Below, piece after piece: positions 33,981 to 43,128 of a stretch of DNA of 64,000 nucleotides. Source of the DNA: Gillisia limnaea DSM 15749 (GTDB taxonomy: Bacteria > Bacteroidota > Bacteroidia > Flavobacteriales > Flavobacteriaceae); the NCBI RefSeq assembly GCF_000243235.1, contig NZ_JH594605.1:66660-130659 (forward strand), in the 5' to 3' direction. Under the pieces are notes generated by a model. The model made no database searches. It saw only the letters and a list, made by a program, of their open reading frames with translations, and was not told the origin of the DNA. The translations under genes were made by a program, and so were the position numbers. Position 1 is the stretch's first letter. Each line of letters starts with the position of its first letter.

Positions 33981-36026
33981 TTAAATAAAACCGAAATATT
34001 TCCGCAAAAACCACTCGATACCCAAAGATAAAACAAGTAAAGCGAGCAAAAACTTCCAATGTATCAAAGGTACATATTTTTCACGGCTTTTCTGTATAGA
34101 TACATAGGCTTCTTGCGAAAGTAAATCTTTCTTTAAGGAGGTCATATCATTTAAATAGTATAGCACGGATTCATTATTTTGAGCCAAAGCCTGAAGTTTA
34201 GTTATATTGGCAGAAGCGAACTGCTGCTCCACATTGTACTCAAGTATTGAAAAACTTCCCAACCTTGTAATACCAGTGTTTTGCTCGATTATTTTCAAAG
34301 TATAATCTCCAGGTTCCAAATTTTCTGCTTCAAATTTATAGCGAGAATTATCCAGCAACATCCCGGCCTCTATTTTGGTTCCGGTACCTGAATTTTCAAG
34401 TTGGATAATTACATCAGCCGTTGGATCAAAACCGTAATTCTCGTCAAAGAACTGAGCACTGATTTGTACCTGTTCATTTTCAGGATAAAAGGGTTCAACA
34501 TCAAAGGTCAAGCGATCACGTTTTTTAGTACTGGCCAGATATTGTATCAATTTACCGGTGAAATTATCGAATGCTTCAAACGAACCGGAATTCACGTAAG
34601 ACTCAACTCTCCATTTCCAGATATTCTCACCAAAAAGCACCGCCTGTTTTACAGAATTATTTTCGGCTACTGCCAGCAAAGGCAAATCTGTTTGAACGCC
34701 TTCCTGCACTTGAAACAGTAATGGGCTAAACAACCTATCCTTGAATTTGAGAATCCCAAAAGTATCTTCCAGGGGTGGAAACCCATTAAAACCTAAATCT
34801 TCAAACTGAAATTCAGAAAAATTTTGATTGAAATTCGCAAAGACTTCCTGGGTTTGTGAGGTATGATCTTTACTGAAATTTTGTTGAACAGAATTTAGAA
34901 AAGTCCAATCTGTTTCAGTTCCTGTAATCAGTAAATTATTAAGACCTTCAGAATTAATAGCTTTAAAAACATCCTTAAACTGATTATTTGGTTGATACAA
35001 TATAATCAATTGGAAATCAGATAATTTTATATCTTTATAATTCCCTATATAGTCAATTTTTACTTCGCGTTGCTCATTGGATTCTATTGATTTTTTGAGC
35101 ATCCCCAAATCGGGATGTGCAATGGAACTTAGGATTAAAACCGATGTTCTTTCATCAATCACTTCAACCCCAAATTTCCTGGTGTTATTGATAGTGTTTT
35201 TTTCAGAATCAACCGGTGAGATCTTCGCTTCATAGAAACTGCTTCCCAACTTCGTTGCCGGTAAGGTGTTTGTTATAATTTCTGATTTGTCTTCTGCGTT
35301 AAAATTCACGTCTTTTGAAAAAAGAATTGTATTTCCGGATCTTATCTCAAATTTGTTGGTTAAGGGTTGTTTTCCCGAGTAATTGATAACAACTTCAACC
35401 GGGAACCTATTATTTAAAAAAGCGTATTTATTAACATTAAGATTGGAAATATATAAATCTACAGGAGCTGCCGTATCCCCTACCACTACCGTTAAGGTAT
35501 TTATATTTTTAGCAGTTTTAAGGTATTGAAAATCCTCCCCAATGGTTTGATTTCCATCTGTGATCAATATCAATGCTGCTTGTTTTGAACTGGTTAGTTT
35601 TCCCAGGGTCTTCAACGACCTGGAAATATTTGTTTGCTGATCATTAAATTTTAAGGAATCCTCATCTAACCGCTCTGTCTCACTGCCAAAGCCATAGGTT
35701 TCAATTGAAAATTTTTCCTTTAACTCTGTATCGGTTCTCAAATAATTGAAATAAGCTTGAACACTGTCTGCTTTCCCAATATGATCTATGGAAGCCGATT
35801 GGTCTACCGCAATTAAAAGCAAGGGTTTTTCAACCTCCAGCAGTTGTTGTGCTATCCTGGGGTTGATAAGCAGAAGCAAGAGTAAAAAAATACTTATAAA
35901 TCTTAAACCGGCCAGAATAAAAATATTCCCACTGCGCTTTTTATTTCCGTAGAAATATTTAAAAAAAACAAACCCCAGCGCAAAAATTGCTGCCAGGGCT
36001 ATTAAAAATACGGTGGGTAATGACAT
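33981..36026 (-). CDS. VWA-like membrane protein
   Basis: A 681-residue protein with two N-terminal membrane helices (about 5-22 and 36-55) and one near the C-terminus (about 660-675). Residues about 70-190 resemble a von Willebrand A domain: LLIAVDQSAS (D-x-S-x-S site), TNISRSLKTLG and ALILITDGNQT. The rest is a large periplasmic region of beta-rich modules (about 200-620). Similar BatA-like proteins occur in Bacteroidota; the exact function is unknown. It lies between fabG and the prohibitin gene with gaps of 15 and 19 bases, so the three are probably one operon. Confidence 0.78.
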   Translation of the reverse strand: MSLPTVFLIALAAIFALGFVFFKYFYGNKKRSGNIFILAGLRFISIFLLLLLLINPRIAQQLLEVEKPLLLIAVDQSASIDHIGKADSVQAYFNYLRTDTELKEKFSIETYGFGSETERLDEDSLKFNDQQTNISRSLKTLGKLTSSKQAALILITDGNQTIGEDFQYLKTAKNINTLTVVVGDTAAPVDLYISNLNVNKYAFLNNRFPVEVVINYSGKQPLTNKFEIRSGNTILFSKDVNFNAEDKSEIITNTLPATKLGSSFYEAKISPVDSEKNTINNTRKFGVEVIDERTSVLILSSIAHPDLGMLKKSIESNEQREVKIDYIGNYKDIKLSDFQLIILYQPNNQFKDVFKAINSEGLNNLLITGTETDWTFLNSVQQNFSKDHTSQTQEVFANFNQNFSEFQFEDLGFNGFPPLEDTFGILKFKDRLFSPLLFQVQEGVQTDLPLLAVAENNSVKQAVLFGENIWKWRVESYVNSGSFEAFDNFTGKLIQYLASTKKRDRLTFDVEPFYPENEQVQISAQFFDENYGFDPTADVIIQLENSGTGTKIEAGMLLDNSRYKFEAENLEPGDYTLKIIEQNTGITRLGSFSILEYNVEQQFASANITKLQALAQNNESVLYYLNDMTSLKKDLLSQEAYVSIQKSREKYVPLIHWKFLLALLVLSLGIEWFLRKYFGFI

Positions 36027-36041
36027 TTTTAGAAGTTAGAT

Positions 36042-36788
36042 TTAAGTAAGCATTCCTCCATTTACCTGGATTACCTGTCCAGTGATGTAACTGCTTAGCT
36101 CGCTTCCTAAAAACACGCAGGCATTTGCAATATCTTCCGGCGTTCCACCACGTTTTAGCGGAATAGATTCTCTCCAGCCATCCACGGTTTTCTCATCCAG
36201 CTTTTCGGTCATTTCCGTCTCGATGAATCCAGGTGCAATCACATTGGTGCGGATATTTCGGGATCCAAGCTCTAGAGCCATCGATTTGGAAAACCCTATT
36301 ATTCCTGCTTTTGAAGCTGCATAATTGGACTGACCTGCATTTCCCTTTATTCCGACGACGGAACTCATATTAATAATGCTTCCACTGCGTTGCTTCAACA
36401 TAGTTTTTTGAACAGCCTTGGTCATATTAAAAACAGATTTCAGGTTTACTTCAATTACCTGGTCAAAATCTTCTTCACTCATTCGCATTAAAAGGTTGTC
36501 TTTGGTGATTCCGGCATTGTTTATCACGATATCTATCTGGCCAAAATCTTCGGAGACATTCTTTATAAGTGCTTCACATTCCTTAAAATCGGCAGCGTTA
36601 GATTGGTAGCCTTTGGCTTTAATTCCAAAGTCACTCAATTCTTTTTCCAGCTCATTTGCTGCATTTACAGAAGAAGCGTAGGTAAAGGCAACATTAGCGC
36701 CATGTTTAGCGAAAACCTGTGCTATTCCTTTTCCAATTCCACGGCTTCCACCGGTTATGATGGCATTTTTTCCTTCTAATAATTTCAT
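36042..36788 (-). CDS. fabG: 3-oxoacyl-ACP reductase
   Basis: A 248-residue short-chain dehydrogenase. The NADPH site GGSRGIGKGIA (about 12-22), NNAGITKDNLLMR (about 88-100), the catalytic Ser of IINMSSVVGIKGN, the YAASK Tyr-x3-Lys pair (about 155-159) and the C-terminal YITGQVIQVNGGM are all present. The NNAGIT-x-D-x-L-x-x-R signature favours FabG of fatty-acid synthesis over other members. The longer frame upstream to 36872 has no family counterpart. It leads the VWA/prohibitin genes. Confidence 0.92.
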   Translation of the reverse strand: MKLLEGKNAIITGGSRGIGKGIAQVFAKHGANVAFTYASSVNAANELEKELSDFGIKAKGYQSNAADFKECEALIKNVSEDFGQIDIVINNAGITKDNLLMRMSEEDFDQVIEVNLKSVFNMTKAVQKTMLKQRSGSIINMSSVVGIKGNAGQSNYAASKAGIIGFSKSMALELGSRNIRTNVIAPGFIETEMTEKLDEKTVDGWRESIPLKRGGTPEDIANACVFLGSELSSYITGQVIQVNGGMLT

Positions 36789-36860
36789 TCTAATTATTTC
36801 TTTGGTTAATTGTATTACTCTGTTCCAATAACAATTGGAAGACACTAAATATTCTGAAAT

Positions 36861-36868
36861 CAAATATA
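36861..36868 (-). promoter_or_regulatory. -7 promoter element of fabG
   Basis: Reads TATATTTG on the minus strand, 72 bases before the fabG ATG at 36788, matching TAnnTTTG. Confidence 0.4.
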
Positions 36869-36894
36869 ACAAAAGCCAAAGGCTTTAAAATAAA

Positions 36895-36935
36895 AATCCT
36901 CCTGAAATTACCCTTATCGGGTAATCAAGAGGATT
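36895..36935 (-). terminator. Terminator of sucD
   Basis: Two-part stem: AATCCTC (36895-36901)/GAGGATT (36929-36935) outside and ATTACCC (36907-36913)/GGGTAAT (36919-36925) inside, with an A-rich tract before it, read as T on the minus strand. It lies directly downstream of sucD and ahead of fabG's promoter. Confidence 0.75.
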
Positions 36936-36961
36936 ATAATCTTTAAAAAATTAAGTTGAGC

Positions 36962-37837
36962 TTAAGCTTTTAAAATTTCAGCTACTTTTTTACCGATTTC
37001 TGCCGGAGAATCTACTACGTGGATTCCGTTTTCTCTTAAAATAGCTTTTTTAGCCTGAGCGGTATCTTCACTTCCACCAACAATTGCACCTGCGTGACCC
37101 ATTGTTCTTCCTGCCGGGGCTGTTTCACCAGCTATAAATCCAACTACTGGTTTTTTATTTCCGGTTGCCCGTATCCATTGTGCCGCATCTGCTTCCAATT
37201 GACCACCAATTTCACCAATCATTACGATGATCTCGGTTTCATCATCATTCATTAAGAGCTCAACAGCTTCTTTTGTGGTAGTTCCAATGATTGGATCTCC
37301 ACCAATTCCAATAGCAGTAGTAATTCCCAGACCTTGTTTCACAACCTGATCTGCAGCTTCATAGGTTAGGGTTCCCGATTTTGATACGATTCCTACAGTT
37401 CCTTTTTTGAAAACAAAACCTGGCATAATTCCAACTTTAGCTTCACCCGGGGTAATTACTCCTGGACAATTAGGCCCTATTAGTCTACAATCCTTATTTT
37501 TAATATATTCATTTACCTTGATCATATCCGCTACGGGAATACCTTCGGTAATTGTAATTATAACCTTGATCCCTGCATCTGCAGATTCCATAATCGCATC
37601 TGCAGCAAATGCAGGCGGAACAAAAATTATAGAAACATTGGCCCCGGTTTCCTGTACAGCTTCAGAAACTGTGTTAAAAACGGGTCTGTCAAGGTGAGAT
37701 TGCCCACCTTTTCCTGGAGTAACACCACCTACGACGTTTGTACCATATTCTATCATTTGTTCAGCGTGAAAAGTACCTTCACTTCCGGTAAATCCCTGAA
37801 CGATTATTTTTGAATCTTTATTTACTAAAACACTCAT
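36962..37837 (-). CDS. sucD: Succinyl-CoA synthetase alpha subunit
   Basis: A 291-residue protein. The CoA-binding start [20 protein letters not shown], the [20 protein letters not shown] block (about 121-140) and the phosphorylated His in [12 protein letters not shown] (His 248) identify the alpha chain. It makes ATP or GTP from succinyl-CoA in the citric acid cycle, with SucC, which is not in this window. It is monocistronic, between its own promoter and terminator. The partner gene is often elsewhere in flavobacteria. Confidence 0.95.
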   Translation of the reverse strand: MSVLVNKDSKIIVQGFTGSEGTFHAEQMIEYGTNVVGGVTPGKGGQSHLDRPVFNTVSEAVQETGANVSIIFVPPAFAADAIMESADAGIKVIITITEGIPVADMIKVNEYIKNKDCRLIGPNCPGVITPGEAKVGIMPGFVFKKGTVGIVSKSGTLTYEAADQVVKQGLGITTAIGIGGDPIIGTTTKEAVELLMNDDETEIIVMIGEIGGQLEADAAQWIRATGNKKPVVGFIAGETAPAGRTMGHAGAIVGGSEDTAQAKKAILRENGIHVVDSPAEIGKKVAEILKA

Positions 37838-37862
37838 AGTTATTGTTGATTTTTTTGCGACA

Positions 37863-37870
37863 CAAAAGTA
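37863..37870 (-). promoter_or_regulatory. -7 promoter element of sucD
   Basis: Reads TACTTTTG on the minus strand, 25 bases before the sucD start codon. Confidence 0.5.
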
Positions 37871-37899
37871 AGTTTTTATATATAAACCCTAAAGACTTT

Positions 37900-38313
37900 T
37901 TAAAAGTTTGTTGCCATAAAAGAACTTAAATTCTCCGGAGTTTCATCTGCAGGCTGACTTATTTGATACCCTTTATATAATTTGTCGTCCTTAATTTTCC
38001 ATATCGCAATGAAATGAGCCATAGGAATTTCTTCATCAGGATTTTCAACCGTTCTCACATGATAGGTGAACCGGATAGTCACATCATCTTTATCTCTTAA
38101 TAAATGACTTATTTCCGCCCTTAAAGAATGGAAAGATTTAGACATCTCAGCAATCATTCCCAGAATATCCTGAAAATTCATTTTATTAAACCCTGCACTG
38201 CTATTCCAGAAAAGTTCTGCCTCCGGATGTAAATACATTTTTACATCCTCCGGGTTTTTATAGAAATTACTGGCATAAAATTCTTTGACTATTTTTTTGA
38301 TACTACTACTCAT
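37900..38313 (-). CDS. NTF2-like (SnoaL-type) protein
   Basis: A 137-residue small alpha/beta cone protein. Features are an N-terminal helix (IKKIVKEFYASNFY), a strand with LHPEAELFWNSSAG, and later VTIRFTYHVRTV and MAHFIAIWKIKDDKLYKGYQ, the pattern of NTF2/SnoaL folds. Members include isomerases, hydrolases and non-catalytic binders; no catalytic residue can be assigned. It lies 4 bases after the second lpxD-like gene, so it is the end of the lipid A/efp gene string. Confidence 0.72.
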   Translation of the reverse strand: MSSSIKKIVKEFYASNFYKNPEDVKMYLHPEAELFWNSSAGFNKMNFQDILGMIAEMSKSFHSLRAEISHLLRDKDDVTIRFTYHVRTVENPDEEIPMAHFIAIWKIKDDKLYKGYQISQPADETPENLSSFMATNF

Positions 38314-38317
38314 AAGG

Positions 38318-39247
38318 CTATTTCATTTTATCGATTATCCCGGGAAGTTTCTTCACGGCGGCATATTCTTTTAATTTAGTCCTGGCTTCTCCGTGCGGAG
38401 TTCCCCAATAACGGGTGTTCTCGGTTGTATCTTTAGAAACTCCTGTCTGGGCCAGGATAATAGTTCCTTTCCTGATACGAATATCACTTCTTATTCCCAC
38501 TTGTCCCCAAATGGTTACTTCATCCTCAATAATTACACAGCCTGCGATTCCGGTTTGTGAAGCTATCAGGCATTTTTTGCCAACAATAGTATCATGCCCT
38601 ATTTGTACCTGATTATCGAGTTTTGTGCCCGCTCCTATAAAAGTATCACCGGAAACACCTTTATCGATTGTGCATAATGCTCCTATTTCAACATCGTGAT
38701 CTATCACGACACGCCCTCCCGATTTCAATTTATCAAATCCTTCAGGCCTGGTCTTATAATAAAATGCATCGGCGCCTAAAACGGTTCCGGCGTGAATGAT
38801 CACATTATTTCCAATAACGGTATTGTCGTATATACTTACATTGGAATGGATTAGGCAGTTATCCCCAATTTGCACATTATTCCCTATAAATGAATTAGGC
38901 TGTACCACTGTATTTTTTCCAATTTTAGAAGTTTCAGAAATGGGGGCTGAAACTGTTTGAAAAGGACGAAAATAGTCGGTTAACTTATTGAAATCACTAA
39001 AAGGATCTTCTGAAATCAACAAGGCCTTTCCTTCCGGACACGGCACTTTTTTATTGATCAATATAACAGAAGCAGCCGATTTTAATGCTTTATCGTAATA
39101 TTTGGGATGATCTACAAAAACAATATCACCATGAGTAACTACGTGGATCTCATTCATTCCTTCTATAGGAAATTCAGGATCACCAACATATTCTGAAGAG
39201 ATTATTGTTGCTATTTGCTGAAGCGTATGTATTTGAGGAAATTTCAT
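38318..39247 (-). CDS. LpxD-like UDP-3-O-acylglucosamine N-acyltransferase paralogue
   Basis: A 309-residue left-handed beta-helix acyltransferase. The N-terminal substrate domain (about 1-95) has HTLQQIATIISSEYVGDPEF and FVDHPKYYDKAL; hexapeptide repeats follow (about 100-285: IGKNTVVQPNSFIGNNVQIG), with the catalytic His in QVQIGHDTIVGKKC. It resembles LpxD but is shorter and distinct from the LpxD encoded at 42079, so the two may use different acyl chains or UDP-sugars. Start MKFPQIHTL chosen over 39268. It follows efp by 69 bases. Confidence 0.83.
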   Translation of the reverse strand: MKFPQIHTLQQIATIISSEYVGDPEFPIEGMNEIHVVTHGDIVFVDHPKYYDKALKSAASVILINKKVPCPEGKALLISEDPFSDFNKLTDYFRPFQTVSAPISETSKIGKNTVVQPNSFIGNNVQIGDNCLIHSNVSIYDNTVIGNNVIIHAGTVLGADAFYYKTRPEGFDKLKSGGRVVIDHDVEIGALCTIDKGVSGDTFIGAGTKLDNQVQIGHDTIVGKKCLIASQTGIAGCVIIEDEVTIWGQVGIRSDIRIRKGTIILAQTGVSKDTTENTRYWGTPHGEARTKLKEYAAVKKLPGIIDKMK

Positions 39248-39316
39248 TGTTTTGTATATAAAAGTCAAAAATCAAAAGCAGGACTGGACCTGTTTTCCTA
39301 TTCCTGCTATGGTTTT

Positions 39317-39883
39317 TTACTCTTTAATTCTTTCTTTGTAGGTACCTTTTTCAGTTTCAACGCGTATTTTATCACCTTCATTAATAAAAAGAGGCACATT
39401 TACTTCTGCTCCCGTTTCAAGGGTTGCAGGTTTTGACGCATTGGTAGCAGTATTGCCTTTTACCCCAGGCTCTGTATGTGTTACTTCCAGGACCACACTT
39501 GCGGGCAATTCTACCGATAATGGCATATTATCCTCTGTGTTTATCAAAATGGTTACCACTTCTCCTTCTTTTAATAGCTGCGGCATATCCAGGACATTTT
39601 CCAAAAGTCTGATCTGGGTATAATCATCCACATTCATAAAATGATAGAATTCTCCATCATTATATAAAAACTGAAATTTATGTGTTTCTACACGTACATC
39701 TTCAATTTTGTGTCCTGCAGAAAAGGTGTTTTCCAGAACTTTACCTGTGGTCACACTTTTCATTTTGGTTCTAACAAAAGCAGGACCTTTCCCCGGTTTT
39801 ACGTGTAAAAATTCAATTATTTTGTAAATGTCGTGGTTGTATCTAATACACAATCCATTTCTGATATCACTTGTACTTGCCAT
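39317..39883 (-). CDS. efp: Translation elongation factor P
   Basis: A 188-residue EF-P with three barrel domains. The modification-site loop KPGKGPAFVRTK has Lys at 32, which is the residue modified in many bacteria; no modification enzyme is present in this window. Conserved C-terminal blocks are LPASVVLEVTHTEPGVKGNT and INEGDKIRVETEKGTYKERI. It relieves ribosome stalling at polyproline. It follows lpxA by 10 bases, a placement common in Bacteroidota. Confidence 0.95.
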   Translation of the reverse strand: MASTSDIRNGLCIRYNHDIYKIIEFLHVKPGKGPAFVRTKMKSVTTGKVLENTFSAGHKIEDVRVETHKFQFLYNDGEFYHFMNVDDYTQIRLLENVLDMPQLLKEGEVVTILINTEDNMPLSVELPASVVLEVTHTEPGVKGNTATNASKPATLETGAEVNVPLFINEGDKIRVETEKGTYKERIKE

Positions 39884-39893
39884 TGTTTTAATT

Positions 39894-40679
39894 TTAATTG
39901 GAACCTATATATCCCTTCATAATTCCACGCTGCGAATTCTTAATGAATTCCAGTATTTCATCACGTTCTGCGGTTGCCTGCATTTCAGCTTCAATAATAG
40001 CAACTGCCTGGGAATTGTTGTAATTTTTTTGATACAAAATCCTAAAAATATCCTGTATTTCCCTAATTTTTTCGGTATTAAAACCTCGTCTTCTTAATCC
40101 TATTGAGTTTATTCCCACGTAGCTTAAGGGTTCCCTTCCTGCTTTTACAAATGGAGGAACATCCTTTCTTACCAGCGAGCCTCCGGTTACAAAAGCGTGA
40201 TTCCCTATGCTGCAAAACTGTTGAATTGCCGTCATTCCGGCTAAGATCACATAATCTCCAACATTTACGTGTCCTGCAAGGGTACTATTATTTGAAAATA
40301 TGCAATTATCTCCTACAATACAGTCGTGTGCTATATGACAGTATGCCATGATCCAGCAGTTTTTACCAATAACGGTTCTCATCCTGTCTTTGGTTCCACG
40401 GTTGATGGTCACACATTCACGAATGGTAGTATTATCACCAATTTCTGTAGTGGTTTCTTCATCGTTAAATTTCTTATCCTGGGGAATAGCCGAAATAACC
40501 GCTCCGGGAAAGATATTACAATTTTTTCCAATTCTGGCACCTTCCATTATGGTTACATTGGAACCAATCCACGTGCCTTCTCCTATGATCACATCATTAT
40601 GTATGGTGGAAAAAGGCTCAATAACTACATTTTTCGCGATTTTAGCTCCGGGGTGAACATATGCTAAGGGTTGATTCAT
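39894..40679 (-). CDS. lpxA: UDP-N-acetylglucosamine acyltransferase
   Basis: A 261-residue hexapeptide-repeat acyltransferase starting lipid A synthesis. Repeats from residue 8 (VHPGAKIAKNVVIEPFSTI) carry the catalytic region AYCHIAHDCIVGDNC with His at about 122-125; the C-terminal helical part (about 190-261) includes NSIGLRRRGFNTEKIREIQD, typical of LpxA and absent from LpxD. Its ATG directly abuts the TAA of lpxC-fabZ with no spacer, so expression is coupled. Confidence 0.95.
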   Translation of the reverse strand: MNQPLAYVHPGAKIAKNVVIEPFSTIHNDVIIGEGTWIGSNVTIMEGARIGKNCNIFPGAVISAIPQDKKFNDEETTTEIGDNTTIRECVTINRGTKDRMRTVIGKNCWIMAYCHIAHDCIVGDNCIFSNNSTLAGHVNVGDYVILAGMTAIQQFCSIGNHAFVTGGSLVRKDVPPFVKAGREPLSYVGINSIGLRRRGFNTEKIREIQDIFRILYQKNYNNSQAVAIIEAEMQATAERDEILEFIKNSQRGIMKGYIGSN

Positions 40680-42086
40680 TTAAACATTTTTAGATTTAAC
40701 AATTTGGGCCATTAAAATAGCCTCTGTAACCAGTTTCCCATTTACATAAGCATACCCCTGCATCTGGCAAATCCCACGTCTAATGGGAGCAAGCAATTCC
40801 AGTTTGAAGATTAAAGTATCTCCCGGAACTACCTGTTGTTTGAATTTCACATTATCTATCTTCATAAAAAATGTTAGATAGTTTTCAGGATCCGGAACCG
40901 ATTTAAGTGCAAGAATTCCTCCGGTTTGGGCCATCGCCTCTACCATTAAAACTCCGGGCATTACCGGTTTTCCAGGGAAATGACCTACAAAGAAAGGTTC
41001 GTTCATAGTCACATTTTTCATCCCTACTACACAGCTCTCTGTTAAGGAATAGATCTTATCCACCAATAAAAATGGAGCTCTGTGTGGTAAAATATCCATG
41101 ATATCGTTAACATCCATTAAAGGAGGCTTGCTATAATCTATCTTTGGCATATTATTGCGCCTTTCAGCCTTGATATGCTTTGCAAGTTTTTTTGCAAATT
41201 CTGTATTCACCTGGTGGCCAGGCTTATTAGCAATCACCTTCCCCTTTAATCTTGTTCCAACAAGAGCAAGATCTCCTATTACATCCAGTAGTTTGTGTCT
41301 TGCAGCCTCATTTGGATAGTGCAAGGTAAGGTTATCAAGAATTCCATTAGGTTTAACCGAAATATTATCTTTCTTAAAAGCAGACCTTAACTTTTCCATA
41401 GTTTCAGGACTTAACTCCTTATCTACATAAACGATGGCATTGTTTAAATCTCCTCCTTTTATGAGTCCGTGCTCGAGTAAAGTTTCAATTTCATGAAGAA
41501 AACTAAAAGTTCGTGCATTGGAAATTTCACTCTTAAACTCTGATATATCCTGAATGGATGCATTTTGAGTCCCCAAAACTTTGGTGCCAAAGTCTACCAT
41601 GGTAGTAACCTGGTAGTTTTCACTAGGCATTATAATAATCTCACTGCCTGTCTCTTCATCTTTATATGAGATAATTTCAGTGATTTCAAATTCATTCCTG
41701 TTTTCCTCCTGAACTTCGATTCCGGCTTCTTCCAAAGCCTGAACAAAAAACTTTGATGAACCATCCATGATTGGAGGTTCGGAAGCATTGAGCTCCAGAA
41801 TCACATTATCGATCTCCAAACCTACACATGCAGCTAAAACATGTTCGGAAGTTTGAATACTCACTCCGTTTTTTTCAAGATTGGTTCCCCTTTGGGTATT
41901 GACCACGTAATTAACATCCGCCTCAATTTCCGGTTGATTTTCAAGATCGACGCGTTTAAAAATATATCCGGTATTTACGGGAGCCGGTTTAAAGGTAAGA
42001 GTCACCTCTTTGCCTGTGTGAAGCCCTACACCTGTTAAGGAAACTTCTTTTTTAATGGTTTGCTGTTTGGAAAGGTTTTCAGCCAT
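40680..42086 (-). CDS. lpxC-fabZ: Bifunctional UDP-3-O-acyl-N-acetylglucosamine deacetylase/3-hydroxyacyl-ACP dehydratase
   Basis: A 468-residue fusion typical of Bacteroidota. The LpxC half (about 1-300) has VSLTGVGLHTGKEVTL, TSEHVLAACVG with a zinc His (about 80), and ARHKLLDVIGDLAL with zinc His and Asp; the FabZ half (about 315-468) has ILPHRAPFLLVDKI, HFPGKPVMPGVLMVEAMAQ with catalytic His and Glu. LpxC commits lipid A synthesis; FabZ dehydrates hydroxyacyl-ACP for fatty-acid synthesis, so the fusion sets competing pathways in one chain. It starts 8 bases inside the lpxD 3' end. Confidence 0.95.
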   Translation of the reverse strand: MAENLSKQQTIKKEVSLTGVGLHTGKEVTLTFKPAPVNTGYIFKRVDLENQPEIEADVNYVVNTQRGTNLEKNGVSIQTSEHVLAACVGLEIDNVILELNASEPPIMDGSSKFFVQALEEAGIEVQEENRNEFEITEIISYKDEETGSEIIIMPSENYQVTTMVDFGTKVLGTQNASIQDISEFKSEISNARTFSFLHEIETLLEHGLIKGGDLNNAIVYVDKELSPETMEKLRSAFKKDNISVKPNGILDNLTLHYPNEAARHKLLDVIGDLALVGTRLKGKVIANKPGHQVNTEFAKKLAKHIKAERRNNMPKIDYSKPPLMDVNDIMDILPHRAPFLLVDKIYSLTESCVVGMKNVTMNEPFFVGHFPGKPVMPGVLMVEAMAQTGGILALKSVPDPENYLTFFMKIDNVKFKQQVVPGDTLIFKLELLAPIRRGICQMQGYAYVNGKLVTEAILMAQIVKSKNV

Positions 42087-43104
42087 TCTTGTCTTTTTTT
42101 TCTAATTGATTTAACCTGTCTATTATTTTTGGCAGATTTTTAAAATGAACATAGGATTTATTGAAATCTCCATATCCAAAAGAGGGAGAACCCTGTATCA
42201 TTTCATCATCCTGAATATTTTTACCTATTCCAGATTGCGCCTGTACCTTAACGCGATCCCCAATTGTAAGATGCCCCGCGATACCTACCTGCCCACCAAT
42301 AAGGCAATTTTTGCCTATTTTGGTTGATCCGGCGATCCCGGTTTGTGCTGCTATTGCAGTATTTTCGCCAATTTCAACATTATGCGCTATCTGGATTTGA
42401 TTATCCAACTTAACTCCTTTTCTTATACAAGTAGAACCTAAAGTAGCCCGGTCTATTGTGGTACCAGCCCCAATATCTACATTATCTTCTATAACCACAT
42501 TTCCTATTTGAGGAACTTTACTGTATTCTCCGGTATCCCCAGGATTAAATCCAAATCCATCGGCTCCAATAACAACTCCTCCATGTACCACACATGATTT
42601 TCCTATCACCGTTTCGGAATAGATCTTTACCCCGGCAAAAATCAAAGTGTTGTCACCAATGATAACATTATCACCGATATAGCAATTCGGATAAATCTTT
42701 ACATCGTTCCCTATTTTCACATTCTTACCAAGATATGTAAAAGCCCCCAGGTAGATGTTTTCACCATATACCGCAGAATCTGAAATGAAATTAGGTTCTT
42801 CAATGCCACTTTTATTTAGCTTCACCTGGTTGTAATACTCCAGTAAGGTAGAAAAAGCCTTGTAAGGGTCCTTAACCCGAATTAAAGTTGTGCTTATACT
42901 TTCTTCAAAATGAAAGTCTTCTTTAACGATCGTTATAGAGGCTTTGGTTGAATATATATAAGAGCTATATTTAGGATTGCTTAAAAAAGTCAATGATCCC
43001 TCCGAAGCATCTTCGATTTTTGACAATTTAGAAACTTCGGTATCCGGATTCCCGTCAACCGTCCCTTCTAATATTTCTGCTATTTGTTTAGCTGTAAATT
43101 TCAT
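42079..43104 (-). CDS. lpxD: UDP-3-O-(3-hydroxyacyl)glucosamine N-acyltransferase
   Basis: A 341-residue LpxD. The N-terminal uridine-binding domain (about 1-95) ends in the repeat region; hexapeptide repeats run from about residue 100, including IGDNVIIGDNTLIFAG, GVVIGADGFGFNPGDTGEYS (typical LpxD loop), GAGTTIDRATLGST and the catalytic His in NQIQIAHNVEIGENT. It adds the second acyl chain in lipid A synthesis. It shares 8 bases with the start of lpxC-fabZ. A -7 element lies 5 bases before its ATG. Confidence 0.95.
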   Translation of the reverse strand: MKFTAKQIAEILEGTVDGNPDTEVSKLSKIEDASEGSLTFLSNPKYSSYIYSTKASITIVKEDFHFEESISTTLIRVKDPYKAFSTLLEYYNQVKLNKSGIEEPNFISDSAVYGENIYLGAFTYLGKNVKIGNDVKIYPNCYIGDNVIIGDNTLIFAGVKIYSETVIGKSCVVHGGVVIGADGFGFNPGDTGEYSKVPQIGNVVIEDNVDIGAGTTIDRATLGSTCIRKGVKLDNQIQIAHNVEIGENTAIAAQTGIAGSTKIGKNCLIGGQVGIAGHLTIGDRVKVQAQSGIGKNIQDDEMIQGSPSFGYGDFNKSYVHFKNLPKIIDRLNQLEKKDKNG

Positions 43105-43109
43105 TCTGG

Positions 43110-43117
43110 CAAAAGTA
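43110..43117 (-). promoter_or_regulatory. -7 promoter element of lpxD
   Basis: Reads TACTTTTG on the minus strand and ends 5 bases before the lpxD ATG, in the 24-base gap after the HD gene. If active, the mRNA would be nearly leaderless. Confidence 0.45.
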
Positions 43118-43128
43118 AAAAAAATGAG

